Assembly (NCBI GenBank): GCA_964017145.1
Contig: OZ024847.1
Coordinates: 3,100,001 to 3,164,000, forward strand
DNA from: Agrocybe praecox
Taxonomy: Eukaryota > Basidiomycota > Agaricomycetes > Agaricales > Agrocybaceae
Length of the DNA: 64,000 bases
Direction: 5' to 3'
In this document: positions 32,572 through 45,366 of the stretch, one piece after another
Position numbering within the stretch: the first letter of the stretch is position 1
Layout of the letters: the number at the start of each line of letters is the position of its first letter
The notes under the pieces: generated by a model
Seen by the model: the letters and a program-made list of their open reading frames with translations, nothing else
The model's database searches: none
Told to the model about the DNA's origin: nothing
Made by a program: the position numbers and the translations under genes

Positions 32572-35500
32572 TTAACTGTCGGGCAAATTCCACACAAACG
32601 ATTTTCCTGTCTCTTCTCCGTGATAAAGACTTTCCCTAAAAGAGTGCATTAGACATCGATGAGCAGAGAACCATAATAAAAGGACTAACCCAAGGAATTT
32701 CAGCGCGGTCACCGCAGGTGGCCTACCATGTCCCACCATCCTGACTTTCATCGTGCGGATGGTTAAGAACTCCCACTGCGCCTTCTCTCCTTCTGGTGTA
32801 CCGTCAGCCGTCCATGTCCGAAGAGTGATAGAGCCATCTGGCCCGCCAGTAGCGAGAACACCAAGATGTGAGTATTCTCTTTCGTGGAAGGCCATGGAAG
32901 TAATCGTCGGTACAAGTGCAGAGAACGAGGATGTTTTCGTCAGATCGAGCGTCGCAATATGTCGGCCATTGATTGTATGGAGACAAAGCTTTAGTCGCGA
33001 ACATGTCGCAATGTATCCCTACAGAGCGTAGACATCATCAGTATGTTTAGCAATATTATGGCGAAAAAAGACAACAACATACCGTGCTCTCATTGATAGC
33101 TACCAGATTCACGGAAGCATCCTCACCAGCGTCTCCATGCCATATCGATCCCACGTATATCCCTCGGTTCAAATCCCATAGCGCCGCACTCCCGTCCTTC
33201 GAACCACTAACGACGAGCGACCATGCCCGCGAAGCAGCGACACAAAGAACTTCATCCGTGTGCACTCTCATGATATGCGATAGAGTAACCCGCATTCCCG
33301 TCGACTGATTACGGGTGGCTTTCCAAAGTCGCACAGTGTAATCACTTGAGCCCGTTACCAGACTCGATGCGTCCGCAAACACCGCACAGTTGCAGAAGGC
33401 ATTTTCGAGCACCTGTACAACTTTGCTATCGACGACGACCTTTAACTCAGCCGAATGGAGTCGCCATTCGATGTGTTCATGTGGGTGTTGAGGTAGGCAA
33501 AGTACACCTTCTGGACATGGCATGATCTTCTCAGTGATAAGATCGTGTACGAGCTCCCGTACAGAGTTCCCTGGTCCAAGGTCTACAACAGTAAGTTAGT
33601 CAAATGTAGGTATTCAATAGATTTGGTCTGGTAACCTTTGAAGCACCGACTGTTTTGAGTCAACAAGTGGGGATCTTCTTCGATGCCATGCAGAGTACCC
33701 AAAGGCAAACTGTATAGCCCGTGATGATACCTCTCAGGATGAGGGTTATTGAAGAGTTTCCGAGGGGTTTGTCCAACTATGAAGAAGAAAATGAGAAATG
33801 TAAATTGTCCGAAGAATCTTGTATTACTTACAGTTATGAATGATGCCGACAGTCGCCTCTCGTTCGAGATCGTCCTTGATGGTATCCAGATCTAGCAAGA
33901 AAAGGGATAAGTCAAGGAATTAAACTTTAATCACGGGAAAACTGACCTATTGACCCTTCGTATGAAAGAGGATGGAAGACATTTAACGAGGCTGGGTCAC
34001 GTTGCTTGGATCCCCAAATAAGGTCGATCCAAGCCGGAAGATGTTCGCTGACGATGGGACTTTCCAGAGCTTTGCGGTTTAGTGTAATAAACAAAAGTGG
34101 ATCTTGTCGCGCCCATGGAGGCAACTTGACATCGTGGATCTTCTCGCCAGTTTGCTGCAGAACCCCGAAGTCGTGATTCGCAGAATTTTCCAAAAATCTA
34201 GACGACAGACAGAACAGTAAGCGCCAAACAAAACAGCGGATTCAATAAACATACTCAGGACAAGTGAAAAACTCCGGAATAAGCTCCCTAACGTCTCCTC
34301 GAACATCATGAGCAGCACTTTCGTAAGCACGAGGTAGGTCACTAAAGAGCCTGTCGGGCAGATCCCAGTCACCACCTTGAAGAGTCTTGAACATATTGGT
34401 GAATGGTGCAAGGCGGATCATGAAATGGCACACGATCATCGAAGAACTGAAATGCGTGCCATAATGGAAGGGCTCTTCGCCTACGCTCTCTAAATTAGTG
34501 TATCTAGTCTCAGCGGCTTGTCGACGAGCAGGAGTAAGTGCTCCCATCGGGTTTGTGAGGCTATAAAAACCAATAAATACGACTGTGTTACTTCTTAAAT
34601 CACAGAGTTATGACTTACTCGCGATATGACTTTGGATCGTTGAGGTCCAACGTCTGCGATACGTAATCACTCAATACCCATGCTGGAAAGAAATCGATTA
34701 GAATTTTACGTGATTTTGCAATCGGAGATGATACTCACGGAAGATTGGGTATTGGGTAGCGTCACTGGGTGTTCGACCAGAAATTTGATTCAGTATACTG
34801 AGGTAGGAAAACTAGTTGCAAATATAAACACTCGATTCGAATATCAATAAAAAATGGCCACCTACATTGCTGATCTCCCGGGCTTGCCACTTTCTCGTCG
34901 CAGTCGACAATTCGTCTGTTTTGAACCCAGAAAGCATCCGAGAGCCCACTCGGCCAAATACTGGGGTCTTTGTCAGAGCTTGTCCAGGTGTAAGATTAAG
35001 TTCAGAGTTAGAACGCCCAGTAATCGGTGCCAGTCGAGAAACAAGGTCAGATCGACGTTTCTTGTCGAGGAAGACTATCAGCAAGGATCTACTATCCTTG
35101 AAATAAATCTCCAAGCTTTACATGAAAAATCAGTAATTATATGCTATCAATGGAGAGTAATGCTTACGCGACGTCGCGGAAGAGGAACTTTTTATCTGAG
35201 CAGGTAGCGATTTGTGTGTGTGCCCTGGATATGTTAATTGAGCGTATGATACTTTAACGATCAAAATAAATTCACTGACCATCTCTGGGCACGTTGTGGC
35301 CCATTTAATTCGACTATGCTTCCCGGAATAAAAAGCAGACGCTTTGGGGCTTCATGGGCGTCAATGACCTCCCCTTCTTCGTTCTCAACCACACCATCAA
35401 GCATGTAAATGTGAGTTCGGCCAAGGATCAAAAGGCCCGCTATAGGGCAAGAAAGCGTTCAGTTACAGCCTTCTCGCTCGCAGAAAGACGTACGTGATGA

Positions 35501-38500
35501 GTCAACACCATCTATCCTGGCGACAGTGGCGACAGCTTCAATAACATCGCCAGGTTCCAACTCATGTCGGACCCTTCTCAGTTTATCGTCAACAATATCT
35601 TCCGCCAATTGTTGTTGGTCTAAATCGGAGCATCAGAATACAAAACTACTCGATGTTAAGACCATAAGCAGAATCACACACCATCGATCTCAGTGGCAGA
35701 TATCTCGTAGCTTTCTGCCCATGGAGGCACTTCAACATGCATTGTAGATCCAGTTTCGACTTCGGGTGGGTTAACTCCCCTCGTTACTTCTTCTAGTCCA
35801 TCCACACGTGAGCTTGGGCTGCTATCATTCTGTGGTTCTAATTTTTTGCTTCGGGAGACGATGAATAAATTTCATCGAGAATGAGAAGTGAATAAATAAA
35901 CATACCGAATGCGGTGTGGTCCTTCAGTCTCGTCGAGTCTCCACTGAGCTTGTTCATTATGTGGCCACAAGCCCCGTTCAGAAGTTAATAAATTTGCCCA
36001 TTCAGTTAACCGTGAAATTTGTCTCCGATGCTCGCGCCTACAACATCAGCAATCGAGAATTAAAAGTTAGAGGAAATTTTTTTCGGGGAACCGCGAAGAA
36101 ACAGGAATGGATATAAACACGCACATGTCAAGAATTGTCTTTCGTAACCTCTTTCGCTCCGACTCTCTGACAGTCTTTCTCCACTCTGTCATTCGTGCGA
36201 TGGTCTTGAGTACTGTCCTTTCTCCAACAACCTGAATGCTGAAGCGTGCAGATGCAATGCGTTGCCTGACCGATCTTTTGTCTGCCACGAGATTGGGATC
36301 TATGGAAAGTCCATTGGAAGAGGAATCCGAGGAGGAAGGATTGAGGATAAATTCGGCTGCTTGAATTTGATCAAGGATCTAAAGACGAGAGGCAAATTAG
36401 AACAAAAATTGCTTTAGGAAAAAGAAAGGTTTTGTGATGAGACAGACCTCACGCTTTTGGCTACCGCCGACTGCATTATCCAATGCCAATGCAAGGCCAA
36501 AGTGTGTCAACTTCTCCAGAATACGAACGCTCCAGCCGTTTATCCTAATTTCCACACCGTCATCTCCTCGCGCTTGTTCCTTCTGCAGAGCTTTGAGTTG
36601 CGCTCGCGAAAGCTTTTCCACGAAGCCCTTATAAGTATCTACAAATAATTGGGTCGTTTGTTGGCTCTCAAATATTTGTCGGAAAGTGGCACTAGTCGCA
36701 TGAAGAGTAAGTAGCTCTTCAATCAATAATTCCATAGTGCGCTCGGTGGACCACGAGAGATTTTTAGCGCCTATAAAATGTTAGTATTAGAAGGTAAGAG
36801 TACAGACATGCAGTCGCCTAGTCACCTTCGTCTTCCTCTAATATACAGCAATTATTGGTGACCACCGTCAAACCAGTTTGTAGTGCGGAAATGATTGTCG
36901 GTAATATATGGGTACACTTGACAGGCATTGTTTTCTTTTCTCTTTCTTTCTCTTGTTTAGTACCCGCAGAGGTTGGAGATGGTGTGTTGAGAGGTGAATT
37001 GCCAAGTAATAAGTCAAAGGCCGCCTTATTTACCTCCGAGTTCCACACTGACGGCAGAACCAACTTTAAAACACCCCATCCGCTCACAAGTTCAAACTTG
37101 CGATTGAAAGAGCTGGAAAAGTTAATGCTGATACTTAGTAAACGTAGGACAGAAGTTGCGACTGCAGGAGATGGTCGCTCGCCCAAAAGCAGAAGCAGGA
37201 TGCGCGTTAATGGCAGCGAAGAAGTGAAAAGGCTGTGATAAGCAGAAATGGACAGAACAGTGACCAAGAGGGCCAGGACAAGCTCGGCTTTAGCCTGTGA
37301 TGAGAGGGATGGTGTCAGAGCACTAATTCCGTGAGACTCCGATGAAGAGGCCGAGTCAAATCTGAGAATTGAATGAGGCGAGGTATCACCTATATTCGGG
37401 GCTAAATGTCGAGAAAAATATGAGGGAAATGAAGAAACATTCAGGCGGCAAGAAACTCACGTTCGTGAAGATTTGCTGCCAGGTATGCGACAACGGCTTT
37501 GACATCATCTTTGCCGAAAGCCCCAGGAGCCATCAAAGCTGCACCAAGTGCCTCTACGACATAACTAACCATTAACGGCCCGGTACCTGCACTTCGATCT
37601 TTAACCGAAGTATCTCGCCCCTTGTAACCATCGCCCAGAAGAACGAACAGAAGCTGTCTAACAATGCCCATTTTCTTCATACGTTGGCCCCAATTAAAGA
37701 ACTTGTATCTGCTGACACGAAGAAGCGTCCCGAAATGTTCGAGGTGCGCTCGCTGTATCTCTACACGAGTATGTGACCAAAGCGAGAAGTCAAGCGCCAG
37801 AGCGCGGTATGCCGGAGGATTGATTATTGTGGATTGACTGGAGAGTCATGAGTATGGAATACAACGAACAATAGAAGGGGCTCACTCAGGAGAAGTAAAA
37901 TTGATACCCAAAAATTCGAACACCGTTTCGAAAGCTGTAAGGTTAATAAGTTGAGTCTTTCGCCTCAATATATCACATAGGATTTCATAGCCGCCTGCGG
38001 GAGGTATTAGCAAAAAAAAACCTGGCCTTAAGTGACAAACGCATACGTAATCTTTCCATGTCCTCTGAATTTTGCCAGCTATTCTTCAAGCCATCTGTCA
38101 GTATACCGAGAGTCCTTGAAAGTTCGTGTGGAGTCTGAGACAAGATCAGTAGAGATTTCCAGATTGTAAAATTGGGGTTGACCTACCTCAGCCAGTTGTA
38201 CTAATCTCAGTCCAACGGCAGCGCCTCCAATTTTCCAAAGAGCGGCATCCAAACTTTCGGATTTGACAACGAATACATTGCCGACAAGTTGCATTCGGGG
38301 GGCATCTCTGTTCTGTCCTTGACCTGCTCCATTCGTAGCAATGCTCACAGAACTTCCTGCTCGCTTCCTGCCTACTCCAACTGTAAAGGGAGAATCTGCA
38401 GTTTCTGATCCAGTGACAGATGTCCGACCAACGCCTAGGACTCCCCATCCAAATTCATCAGTGGCAACGCGGAAAACGAGAGTATCATCTTTCAAGCCAA

Positions 38501-41500
38501 CGGATTGCATGCCCTCGCGCAAAGCCTTGATTATTGGAGTGCCGGTCATAACCAAGTTCTTGTTATTCCCCTTTGGAATGTTCGCAGTTCCATTCATAGC
38601 GACCACTCCGTTCGCACCGAGAGCTGCTGTATGGCCTGCAGCAGTAAACGACATTGATTGCCTGTTTGCAGAGAAAAAACTCCCACTGCCCCCGCCTCCA
38701 CTTATTGGACTTCGTATAGCCGCTGCTTTAGCGTCACCGTGCGCATGGTTTGAACCATTGACGTTGATGCTCAGAAGTCCGGCAGAACCGCTTGAAGCTG
38801 AAGACGCCAGATACATGTTTAATGAGGCAGCAGCTTCGTACGTCAAGAACTTGACCATTTCTGGATCTTGGAATGTGCCTGTGTATCGCGGCCCAAGATG
38901 ATGGATGAGTCGAGGTAAATCATCCGCTATACATCGAAATGAATAAATAAAGGGGGCCAAAAAATAGAATTAATGAGGGCGACTCACAGAGTGGAATAGC
39001 AAGCATATACGCGGAAGCAAGACACCAGCTCAGAGTCATCCTCTTCTCTGCGTCTTCTCCTCTACCCAAACCTAAATCACCAATAGAATATCTCATTCCA
39101 GGTTCTTCAGGTGCATCGATACCTCCAGTGTCTCCCACACTTGTGCCAGATCCCGCGCTTCCGCGCTTTGACTTGTTGGATGGACCAGTCTTAGCTTTTG
39201 AGTTTGCCGACGCAGTGCCCAAGTTGGGAGAAACGGGATATGGCATGTCCAAGCCTTCAACGAAAGCACCGTCAATGTAAAGCCCTGTATTGTCGTAAAA
39301 GTTTCAGTATTATATATGTTACATGATATGAACACCCACTTAAGTTCGGGTTTCCTCCGCGTCGTTGATACCAAACAAGGGCAATGTGTGTCCAACGTCC
39401 TTTGCGCAACTTCGAAGCCGGGGAAGAAAATATGACCTCCTTCAACTCTTGTGGAGGACCGTCAGAACTAGGTGTCGCGTTCTTGGGCTTATCTCCGTGG
39501 TTGTTGGTAGCAATACACAGCCTACCATCAGGCCTCATCGACAACTTTAGTAAAACCTGTTGGTGCTGGGGTGTCGGCCCAGTTGAGGAGGCCAAAAAAA
39601 GGGTGTAAGATGGCATCGGTGGTGGGGTGGTCGGCGACCCAGTCGCAGATGAAGGTGATACAGGTGATAGTCCTGAGTCTGACTTTCCCGCCTCTTCCGG
39701 CAACTCACAGGGGAAAAACCACATTAAAAATGAGAATCCTTCCTTGGGTAACTGTTGTGGTTGTTCTCCAGGATTGAACAAGATCACGGCCGAGCGCTGT
39801 TCCATAGAGAAATGCTCTACCCAACGGCTCTTCATGCCATAACGAATTACTTCCAGCACATCCTGGTCTAGACCCTCTTTGTGCTTGGACTTCGCGTCCG
39901 GGTGGTCTGCATTAACCTCATCGTCTTCATCTGGCTCGAAACCAAGACCGTGTCCTGTATCACGACGGACTGCACGGACAAATAGTTCCCTTGCTTCGCT
40001 CGTTGAACTCGCTCCCATCTCCAGTAGCTTCCTAAGGAGTTTCTGCAGAACCTGCCGCTCCTTCACTTTAGCCTTCGCAGTATCGGCTTCTCCTTCCGTT
40101 GTAGCCACTTCTGCAACTTTTTTCTTGTCTTTCACCCCCTCAAACCTACGCCATACATCACCCACTACGCCCAGACTAGCGAGGACGCCTGCATTGCGAT
40201 GGTGGACCCCAAAAAGTGCATCGAAAAGCTTGTACAATGCGTACCGCGTCCTGAAGTCTTTCTTCGACTGCTGTAGAGTTTTCGTAGACGGTTTCTCGAC
40301 GAGTTCCCACAAGAGACGGATAGCTCCAGGATGGACGATGGATCCACCATGTTTAGGCTGGAACTTGAGTTTTGGGTCTTTGCCTTTATTCTGGGTAGGC
40401 AAGGGCGTCGTCGTTCTTGCTTTCCCAGAGACATGGCTATGTCCGTAAGCCCCAAGAAGGCCCTTCACGATCTCATCCACCTCATTCAACTGCTCTTCCA
40501 AAAATATTCCGTCTTCTTCGTCCTCCTCATCTTCCAAATCACTCGCGTTCGCGTCCTCCTTGTCAGGCTCCTCGCTACCTTTGGGCATATACCGAGAAGT
40601 ATCGAGGCCTGTTCCAAAACTCATCCCCGAGACTAAGGTGGCACTCAACCGCGAGTTCTTGCTTGACGCTTCCCCTGATTCTAGTTCCGGGTCTACACAG
40701 AAGAATTTCAATACTCCTTCATCGAAATCCGACAATCCAAGGGAGAGGAGTAAAGAGAGGATTTCCTGTTCCAACTTCGTTTGCTGCTCGCGTTGTTCCT
40801 TGAGCAGATATTTCCGCTCTCTCCTCGCTTGTTGCTTTTCTGAAGCCGTTAAAGACTTTGAACCGTCTTCTGTTGGGTTGCTTGATAAGGGAAGAAATTT
40901 ATTGCTCAGAATGACGGTCTCCAGTGCGATTTTGAGTGATGCGTAGCTGACTTTGGTCTATTCGGAAAAAGAAGTCAGCAAAAGATATGTAGAATAGCGT
41001 AAAGGTATAAGGCGAGTCGTAAATTTAGAATAGCTGATAACGCATGCATGTTGGAGTCGATGAAGATAGAAAAATACAGTTACACGAATAGAACATGAAA
41101 TCACGTACCCTGAAGTAAACTTCATTCTCCTCTCCGTCATCGTTGTCCACTGACCCGCGCGTACTCATGGCCTCATCCAAAACCATAAACGCCATCTTAA
41201 GGAACTCCATCTCCACCTTAAATTTCAGCTTACGTTTTGTAGCCTCCTCTAACTCTGCCAGCGCTGGCGGTAGCGCCCCGGTTTGGTCAGGAGACGCGGC
41301 AAGAGCAGAGGAGTGCGAGGCGGACGGTGCAATTGAATGTTGTGTTCCGTTGGTACCCGCTGAAGCATCCAATGCCTCAGACGCTGGAGAATATACTGAC
41401 GCATCGGAAGCAGCAGATTCTTTCGACGCAACGGAGGGACCCGACATAGGATGTAACTTGCTCTCCTCGGTCATAGGTGGTGCGACCACAGTATCACTGT

Positions 41501-42399
41501 GCGCTTCTGGGACTGCTTCTTCTGTTTCATGCTCTACATCCGGGACTATAATGTGTATCTGGGATAAGGCCCTAGAGTGTGCCCTAGAGTGTGATGGTGG
41601 TTTGCTCAGGACCAGCGTGGGCACCTGAACGGATTGACCTGGGTTGGCAGGTAAGTCGAATGTAGCTGTTGTCGGCGTAGGTTCAGCAGTGCCTGACTCG
41701 ACGAACACCTCTCCATCTGCTCGCGAACTAGGCCTTGTCTCGCTGCTTTCCACCTTCCCGGCGCCTACATCGCCCGTCCCCAAAGATGCGATGAGTGCAA
41801 CCAAACACACGAACCCGTCCATTTCTCGAAACACTCCCTTGGTACATGCGTCTTGTTGCATTATGCGTAGAATTTCAGACAGAATCTGTATATAAAAATT
41901 AGGGTGCAATAAAAATGAAACTGGGCCAAAAAATACATACTTCAATCTTGCCTTCAAGTCCTTTCCTCTCACTCTCGCCTTCTCCATTGGGCCCGGTACC
42001 TTTCATCTCTTCTACGGAGTTCCGCATAAGCTGCACCAGCACGTCTCGGGCAAACTCTTCGGGGTCCAGTTCCAAGTCAGCTTCGTGCTCAGAACGCGAG
42101 CTTCCACCTACGGAAGGCCCCGTGCCTGGTCCAGGACTCAACCCAAAGCTTGCAAACCCAAAGGAACGCGATGAGCTGGCCGTCATTGGCGGTGGAGGCG
42201 GCGAACCAAAGCCAAATGCTATAGCAAACGGAGAACGAGGCGACGCTAATGCCAACCCGTTTCCTTGTGGAGGCGAGAGGGGTGTTGTTGGTGACAGGTT
42301 CTGGGATTGAGGGGAAGAGGCATTATTTGAGAAAGTCGGAGAACGAGGGGAAGTATGGTCGAACTTGGATCGGAGTGGTGAAAGTAAATTCTGGAACAT
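32572..42399 (-). CDS. BEACH-WD40 protein (neurobeachin/LYST/Bph1-like)
   Basis: One very large gene of many exons with ATG at 42399 ([13 protein letters not shown]) and TAA at 32572. The coding length is roughly 2.7-2.9 kilo-residues by estimate. Order: Ser/Pro-rich N-terminus (42399-41110, 56-nt intron near 41885-41940); an acidic segment and a LamG-like sandwich (about 40960-38990, with [13 protein letters not shown] and [18 protein letters not shown]); a long alpha-solenoid (38960-36000); a PH-BEACH domain (about 35750-34800, [15 protein letters not shown]); the BEACH domain (34760-33700, with [19 protein letters not shown]); and C-terminal WD40 repeats (33570-32572, with [18 protein letters not shown]). 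BEACH proteins act in vesicle fusion/fission, lysosome or vacuole size, and cell-wall trafficking. Frames on the plus strand here are shadows. Individual exon ends were only partly checked. Confidence 0.9.
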
Positions 42400-43755
42400 C
42401 TTCAAGCGGGTGTCGCAGGTGTGTTTTAAGTCGTGATGAGTGTCGTCTTTGTCCTAGTCCTATAGTCAGTAATACCAGTCGTAGTTGTCGTTCTGTGGTC
42501 AGTCCAATCCGTTATCGAGTGTGATGTCGCAATGGTGAAGACTATATGCGCATGATATGTCGTATCTGAGAGAGTTCAATTCCAATCCTACAGTATATCG
42601 GTGTTGAGGTAGTGCCGCAAATGTCGCGTCGACGTTGCTCCGGTCTTGCTGTCCAGCGTTATAGATGAGTGATAGTCTTCGTCTGTCTGTTCAAGGGAAA
42701 ATATAGCCAACTACCCCGCGTCCAATTGCTGTCAAGTCTGAATTGCCAATTTCGAAAGGTTTGCAAGAACGGTAGTCTCCCCAGAAATTACTTCTGATGC
42801 AACCAATTAGTTGTTTTCTAGAAGATGAATATTTCTTAAGTGCTCAGTGAATGATATACTCGACAGAGGCAAGAAGAAAGAGGGAAAGAAAGGGTTGTAG
42901 ACTTGGTGACCGCTGCTACTCAATGGGTGACTTTCCGTAAGCTTTTTTAATCATTTATGCATCATAAAAGATTATATTTGGTGGCGCGGCCGTAATGCCG
43001 AGCTTGATTAGGAAGGTGGAGCCTCTGGATTATTTGTCGGCCCCTCTGAATAAACCTTAATCTGATGAGGGGGTAACTACCCCCTCAATAGATTATATTT
43101 AATCCAGATTATCCTTCACCTGCCATTTTAGGGTCTTGCCAAGGCCCACACATGATTCTCACGCCCTTCGACGATGGGGCGACAGTCATCAAGTCTTTCT
43201 CTTGCTGCTCAACTCTGCCCACTCATTTCAAATGATGAAGAAAATTACATCTGCCGTACTCCTTCTCAAACTAAACGAATTTTGGCACGAGAAATACTGC
43301 TAATTAGTGTCGGATTGCTTCTCTAAGCACTTGTCAGGGAGTGGATCCTCTCATTCTATGTCTGAAAAGGGAGGGAAATGGCACATTTAGGAAGGTAATC
43401 AACCCACCCGACGTCATTCAGTAAGATCTCTTTTGCGTGATATATCCTTCATGTCTTTTGCCCGAGGCGACAGGTTCCGGTAGCAAGAAATAATATTACC
43501 CATATACATATATTCAGTTGGCTTACGGTTTATTCACTTGAATAGATTATTGGAATAAATCTCGAATTTCAAGCTCCGACTAAGTCTATTCCGGATTATT
43601 TTAATCAGAAACCTTACGGAAAGTCACCCAATGTCATGATCAAAGTCAGACGCGGTGATCAACGCGTGATGTGTCTCGTTTAAGCGATGTCGAAAGCTTG
43701 TTTTGTTTTGTACCGCAATCAATATATGCTCATTGCTCGTAAAAATGCCAGACAC
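42400..43755. other. Intergenic region containing a MITE
   Basis: Divergence between the BEACH gene start and the 3' end of the EthD-like gene. It includes the 705-bp inverted-repeat element at 42925-43629. No other gene was seen. Confidence 0.5.
42925..43629. mobile_element. 705-bp MITE-like element, TIR GGGTGACTTTCCGTAAG
   Basis: A 17-bp perfect terminal inverted repeat (42925-42941 and 43613-43629) is flanked by AAT on both sides (42922-42924, 43630-43632), consistent with a 3-bp target duplication. The interior is AT-rich with a further palindrome around GAGGGGGTAACTACCCCCTC near 43069-43088 and no long frame. A 3-bp duplication suggests a PIF/Harbinger-like or similar family, but AAT is not the classic TNA, so the family is left open. 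Confidence 0.75.
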
Positions 43756-44529
43756 TCAAAGCTCTTGTCCTATGCCAGGATATGCCTTGTACAATTTCCA
43801 CTTTCGCCATTCCGCTAGACTTCCAGCATCCACGTAACCCCCCAGGGCGGCCTCGAATTGTTTGGGGGTAAATCTCACCGCGGCATCTTCATTCGTAAAG
43901 TCTATATTGCAGTCAGAACGGCACAGAGAGAAACATCCAAAGTGCGTACCATGGATGATGAGATATTCAATGTCTTTCTTACTTTTCGTCGAAACAGGGA
44001 CGGCTCCCAACCCAACCTCGACCTTTTCCAACACCTTGACCACCCTCATGCCGTTCCAATTGTCACCCAATGTGCCATAGAGGCCATCTGCGGCCTTTTT
44101 CATGTCTTCGACGGCCAAATTGCGCCCTTGTACCGCATGAGTGACGATCCATCGCGTCGGGTTGCCCACTTTCATTCCTGTGGACTCCCCAGAACCCAAT
44201 TTGCCATAGAATAAACCAATATCCTCCCCTAGTATCCTCACAAGTTTGTCTAGCCTCGCCATCACGTTCTTTTCCCTTTCGCTTCTTTTCTCTCGAAGGC
44301 CGGTGTACCGCGCATCCGAAAAGGTCTTCGTATCGTCAATCTCATACATTGCAAGCCATCCCAGGTCGGGTTGCGACGAGTCTGAAATTTCATACCTCGC
44401 ACCGGACAGGAATTCCTTTAGGTGATTCATGCGGATCGGAATATGTTCTTCCTCATACCACTCGTGGAACTCTTGCAATGGGAGAGAATGGCTGGGTTGG
44501 GTGAATACCGCTAGGAAACCACGGGGCAT
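43756..44529 (-). CDS. EthD-like dimeric alpha-beta barrel protein
   Basis: Model: complement(join(43756..43901,43950..44529)), 241 aa, starting at MPRGFLAVFTQPS. The open frame extends 14 codons upstream but the MPRG start fits better. The 48-nt intron (43902-43949, GTACGC..TAG) is a multiple of three and would stay open if retained. Splicing gives the smoother EYLIIHDFTNEDAA. The N-terminal half (EFHEWYEEEHIPIRMNHL) has the EthD/DABB pattern of paired aromatic and His residues. Such proteins are small cofactor-free enzymes or accessory proteins, often near fungal aromatic-polyketide genes. It is divergent from the questin-oxidase-like gene 838 nt away, but a shared pathway is only an inference. 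Confidence 0.75.
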   Translation of the reverse strand: MPRGFLAVFTQPSHSLPLQEFHEWYEEEHIPIRMNHLKEFLSGARYEISDSSQPDLGWLAMYEIDDTKTFSDARYTGLREKRSEREKNVMARLDKLVRILGEDIGLFYGKLGSGESTGMKVGNPTRWIVTHAVQGRNLAVEDMKKAADGLYGTLGDNWNGMRVVKVLEKVEVGLGAVPVSTKSKKDIEYLIIHGTHFGCFSLCRSDCNIDFTNEDAAVRFTPKQFEAALGGYVDAGSLAEWRKWKLYKAYPGIGQEL

Positions 44530-45366
44530 GCTGGATGTGTCTGTCTGTTGATTTTCAATCAGAAATGACACTATGGTTTGGAAACCACACAGGCGAAGCT
44601 GGACTGGAAGCGAAATTTAATGTCGTCGACGACGAACAATATGATAAACTCGACATAATGTTTTCTGGTACCGAGGCGGATATTTCCCGGATCCGGTCCG
44701 GTCCATCTGACATTCAAAGGCTCTCAGCGCTTCATTGCGACTTGTCAAAGGTCGCTTTTCAAACTTCAAAAATAACGGATGATCATCTCAAAATCATTGC
44801 AAGCGAGTGACTGATTCGCTAATAACATTTGTTCACTTTGTAATTTTATTATCATGAAATCGTCCGTTGTGATCCTTCACACGATTCGCATTCATACCCA
44901 ATCAGGTTCGAATTACCAAAGTTCACACTGCCCATGGTCTTGGACGTGCACATTCTTCGTCATGTTTCGGTATCTTCCTGCATTCAGCGATGTGCGGATG
45001 TTCTATACATGCAGGGAATAAGACATTTAAGCACCTGCCGATCGACCTTCGTCATACAACCTCCATTCTCCCGAACTACAATTAGCATTGCCGTGGTACT
45101 GCGCGAGACGGAAATAGCTTTGACGGATAACTTTGACCCAGGAGGGGACAAGACTGAATTCTTGACGCAGTGAGTGTGGGGTAAGCCTGATCACGAGAGA
45201 GTTGTCATTAGAGCGCTACTGATAGTGATTGGTAACAGAGTCATTTGGTGTCTACTATTAATACCTGGGCTGGACAGTGCCCATCCATATATAAATGCAC
45301 CGACTGCTGCAAGTTCACAGAGCATCATTAGCACGTATCTCTGGTATCGCACTCAGAACACCCACA
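44530..45366. other. Divergent promoter region
   Basis: This lies between the EthD-like and questin-oxidase-like starts. It holds the TATA box at 45288 for the plus-strand gene. Short frames here look non-coding. Confidence 0.45.
45288..45295 (+). promoter_or_regulatory. TATA box of the questin-oxidase-like gene
   Basis: TATATAAA lies 79 nt upstream of the ATG at 45367, suggesting a leader of about 45-50 nt. Confidence 0.6.

Noticed and set aside
39879..40946. Long plus-strand frames inside the BEACH gene
   Set aside because: They are shadows of the minus-strand coding exons, with Ser/Arg-rich composition typical of antisense frames.
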